From positions 1 through 8,005 of the forward strand of contig PWVN01000197.1 of assembly GCA_003561835.1 (NCBI GenBank): DNA of 8,005 nucleotides, given 5' to 3'. How positions within the stretch are numbered: position 1 is the first letter of the stretch; each line of letters starts with the position of its first letter. The translations under genes and the position numbers were made by a program. Source of the stretch: Syntrophomonadaceae bacterium. GTDB lineage: Bacteria; Bacillota; Dethiobacteria; PWVN01. Under the pieces are notes generated by a model, which saw only the letters and a list, made by a program, of their open reading frames with translations, did no database searches and was not told the origin of the DNA. Below, piece by piece: positions 6,247 through 8,005 of this stretch.

Positions 6247-6252
6247 CCTCCC
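6247..6252 (-). promoter_or_regulatory. Ribosome binding site that fixes the argS start
   Basis: GGGAGG on the minus strand (6252-6247) lies five bases before ATG 6241-6239. The other in-frame candidates upstream (ATG codons of residues 1-17 of the longer frame, GTG 6325) lack such a site and overlap the promoter. Confidence 0.8.
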
Positions 6253-6298
6253 TCGCTTGTCTAACGGCCTTTGCCATTAGTCTGCAAAATATATTGTC

Positions 6299-6327
6299 AT
6301 TATATCCCATAGAATCTGTAAACACAA
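6299..6327 (-). promoter_or_regulatory. Sigma-A promoter of argS-serS
   Basis: Minus-strand -35 box TTGTGT (6327-6322) and perfect -10 box TATAAT (6304-6299) are separated by exactly 17 bases. Predicted start near 6292 gives a leader of about 50 bases, too short for a T-box. The -35 box lies in the U-rich tail of the terminator of the upstream gene and shares base 6327 with its stem. Confidence 0.75.
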
Positions 6328-6353
6328 GGGGATCCGTGGATCACGGATCCCCT
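6327..6353 (-). terminator. Intrinsic terminator after the gerM-like gene
   Basis: A perfect 12-bp stem (AGGGGATCCGTG at 6327-6338 with CACGGATCCCCT at 6342-6353) and a three-base loop, followed on the minus strand by TGTGTTT. The stem is long and GC-rich; the U tract is interrupted by G. It lies 28 bases past the stop codon of the lipoprotein gene. Confidence 0.75.
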
Positions 6354-6380
6354 GTTTATCGGCTGTTATGCTTTCCGGCT

Positions 6381-7400
6381 TCAATCTGCCAGCACCCAAT
6401 TGACCACGCCCCGGATCAACGGCTCGGCCGTATCCATATGCCCCAGGGCCGCCTCTTCCTGCCGGCCTTCCACCAGAATCTGCACCTTATCGATGTCGGG
6501 AAGTTCCGTCAGGGTCAGGACCAAAGATGTGATCAATGCCCACTCCTGGGCAGAACCTCCGGTAAAATTGTCCTTAAATTCCCGGTTAAAATTTACCTGG
6601 AGGGTGCCATCCTGAAGCTTGAGGCCCAAGACCCCTGCTTCCGGGGGAAAGGGGCTCAAAAAGCCCGAGGATTCAACAGGCTCAGCCATCAAGGCCTGGA
6701 TGAGGAGCAGGGCCAGGTCCCGGGTGCTTTGGGGCAGGTCCTCCCAGGGGATGCTGACGGGAACCATGTACAGGACATCCGGGCTGGTGAGCCAAAGGCG
6801 CAAGAAGGGATCCCCGGCTCCCATCTCCTCCAGGGGGTTCAAGACCAGGTCCCCGGTACTGTAGAGATTCTTTTCGGCCAGCAGTGTGAAGGGTTCCCCG
6901 GGCGGCTCCCCCCCTGAGAAGAACTCTACCTGGGAAATATGCTCCAGGGAGGTGAGGGAATAGACCAGGGCCTGAATCAGCACTTCCTCTTCCCGGAGAG
7001 ATATGTCTTCCATCCCTCCCGGCTTGATATGGACCAGGGCTTTGCCTGGCGTCATCTCGATACCCTGCAGGGTAAGGTTGCCGGGCAGGGGGCTTTCTCC
7101 CCACTCCTTCCGGGGGGGGCCTGCCTTTAGAAGGCTGACCAGGTCGTCGACAGAGGCCTGTTCATCGTAGGAGAAGCTCAAGGGGAAGAGATAATTTCCC
7201 GTGGGGTTGAGATAGTAGAGGCTGATATAGCGGAACTCCTGTGGGTGGGACAGGATTCCGGGCCCGGCATCCTTTTCATCGCCGGGGTCCCGTAAAGACT
7301 CCACCGTGGTGTCCTCCCCCATTTCCGCCCCGGAAAGGCAGCCGGCAGCCAAGAGGGCCGTCAGCAAGATGATGCACACCAGATAGATGTTTTTCTTCAT
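6381..7400 (-). CDS. gerM: GerM-like sporulation lipoprotein with two GerMN domains
   Basis: A 339-residue predicted lipoprotein. Residues 1-20 are a signal peptide (positive MKKN, hydrophobic core) ending in a lipobox LAAGC with C21 as the acylated cysteine. A low-complexity acidic linker (about 24-57) precedes two GerMN domains: about 58-165 (ISLYYLNPTGNYLFPLSFS ... ISQVEFFSGG) and 199-313 (LRLWLTSPDVLYMVPVSIP ... IDKVQILVEG). A lipoprotein with tandem GerMN domains is the architecture of Bacillus GerM (similar length), which in that organism helps build the SpoIIIA-SpoIIQ channel between mother cell and forespore and affects germination. The role here is inferred from that family. The ATG at 7400 is preceded by GGAGGGAG about seven bases away. 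It starts 27 bases after a second GerMN gene, probably its operon partner, and ends in a strong terminator. Exact orthology is uncertain because of the neighbour. Confidence 0.85.
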   Translation of the reverse strand: MKKNIYLVCIILLTALLAAGCLSGAEMGEDTTVESLRDPGDEKDAGPGILSHPQEFRYISLYYLNPTGNYLFPLSFSYDEQASVDDLVSLLKAGPPRKEWGESPLPGNLTLQGIEMTPGKALVHIKPGGMEDISLREEEVLIQALVYSLTSLEHISQVEFFSGGEPPGEPFTLLAEKNLYSTGDLVLNPLEEMGAGDPFLRLWLTSPDVLYMVPVSIPWEDLPQSTRDLALLLIQALMAEPVESSGFLSPFPPEAGVLGLKLQDGTLQVNFNREFKDNFTGGSAQEWALITSLVLTLTELPDIDKVQILVEGRQEEAALGHMDTAEPLIRGVVNWVLAD

Positions 7401-7427
7401 AAGGCTTCTCCCTCCCAGGAGCCTGGG

Positions 7428-8005
7428 TTATTCCGGGTTTATAAAGAAGGGCCTGTTAACCCTCCTCAGCAGTTGAGGCAGGGTTTGCTCGCTCTTGTAC
7501 CCGTTGATCAAGATTTCCACCTGGTCCAGGGAAAAATTCTCCGCCAGGGTCAAAGTCACCGCATCCAGCAGAAGTTCCGACCGGTCCGGGTCCCGGAGAA
7601 GCTGCTTCAGGATGTCCGGGTCGACGGCAAAATCCGCCTGGGCGCCTTCTCCTTCCAGCAGGACGCTGCGGACCTTCATATCCCGGGGAAAGAAGAACCT
7701 GTTATCCTCGAGAAGTTTGCTCAAAAGCTTCTCCGCCAGGTCCCGGCGGCCTGTGGCCGTCAGGGAGACCTCCTGTACCGTAAGGTAATAGCGGTTCCCC
7801 GATAGGACGGGGGCATAAAGCACCTGCCGTCCCGGTGACAACCCCGGTCGGCGGACGGGGATGGGGCGGGAAAAGTCGAAGTGCCCCTCCTCGAATCCTT
7901 CCCCGGCGCTTCCTTCCTTCAAAAAATGAAGCCAGTTGACGCTGGGGAAGTGACTGCTGCTGTAGAGTAGGGAATCCACCATGCCCCGGACCTGGGTTGA
8001 CCCGC
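7428..8005 (-). CDS. GerMN-domain protein, 5' end outside the window
   Basis: The frame is open through the right edge; about 192 codons are visible. An ATG at 7982 has no ribosome binding site, and the preceding codons (GSTQVRG) continue the frame, so the true start lies beyond 8005 and any signal peptide is unseen. The visible part holds one clear GerMN domain: VLSGNRYYLTVQEVSL, then AEKLLSKLL, then QADFAVDPDILKQLL and VTLTLAENFSLDQVEILINGYK near the C terminus. The segment before it (VDSLLYSSSHFPSVNWLHFLKEG) may be the tail of a preceding domain. It is probably secreted or a lipoprotein working with the GerM-like protein encoded just downstream, from which it is separated by 27 bases containing a CCCAGG/CCTGGG inverted repeat (7414-7427). 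Function is inferred from the domain only. Confidence 0.75.
   Translation of the reverse strand, partial: GSTQVRGMVDSLLYSSSHFPSVNWLHFLKEGSAGEGFEEGHFDFSRPIPVRRPGLSPGRQVLYAPVLSGNRYYLTVQEVSLTATGRRDLAEKLLSKLLEDNRFFFPRDMKVRSVLLEGEGAQADFAVDPDILKQLLRDPDRSELLLDAVTLTLAENFSLDQVEILINGYKSEQTLPQLLRRVNRPFFINPE

Noticed and set aside
6242..6325. Longer ArgRS from GTG 6325
   Set aside because: This stretch holds the TTGTGT/TATAAT promoter and lacks a ribosome binding site; the extra 28 residues do not resemble ArgRS.

Overview
The window reads as chromosomal DNA from a spore-forming, low-to-moderate-GC Gram-positive bacterium of the Clostridia type (Peptococcaceae/Desulfotomaculum-like is my best guess, inferred only from gene content and style). 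Supporting signs are two neighbouring GerMN-domain spore genes, strong GGAGG-type ribosome binding sites, consensus sigma-A promoters, an NAD-type catabolic glutamate dehydrogenase, and GC-rich coding sequence (one sampled 60-base line in argS is 67% GC). All recognised genes are on the minus strand, so transcription runs right to left.

Right to left: (1) 7428-8005, the 3' part of a GerMN-domain gene cut by the window edge, then 6381-7400, a complete GerM-like lipoprotein gene, closed by a 12-bp terminator hairpin. (2) A sigma-A promoter whose -35 box touches that terminator drives argS (4547-6241) and serS (3209-4486), arginyl- and seryl-tRNA synthetase, 59 bases apart. (3) About 410 bases of non-coding DNA (2801-3208) hold a dense set of inverted repeats (3002-3209), an AT-rich block and a promoter for the next gene. 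(4) gdhA (1523-2800), glutamate dehydrogenase, starts at TTG, followed by a hairpin and an IclR-family regulator gene (643-1437). (5) A tRNA operon Ser(UGA)-Ser(GCU)-Arg(ACG) with its own promoter and terminator (213-590). (6) 1-247, AT-rich (about 38% GC over 1-240), with no supported gene and with repeats that resemble the end of an element integrated at the tRNA-Arg gene.

The common theme is translation: the two synthetases and cognate tRNAs for both lie within about 6 kb. The gdhA/iclR pair is a separate amino-acid catabolism module whose regulatory link is inferred from position only. The GerMN genes belong to sporulation.

The least explained part is 3002-3209, between serS and gdhA. 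A 10-bp inverted repeat closes a stretch with several perfect or near-perfect stem-loops, one with a symmetric GA/GA internal loop if read on the minus strand, and its 5' arm can pair with either of two partners. It fits no RNA family I recognise and is the best candidate here for something undescribed.
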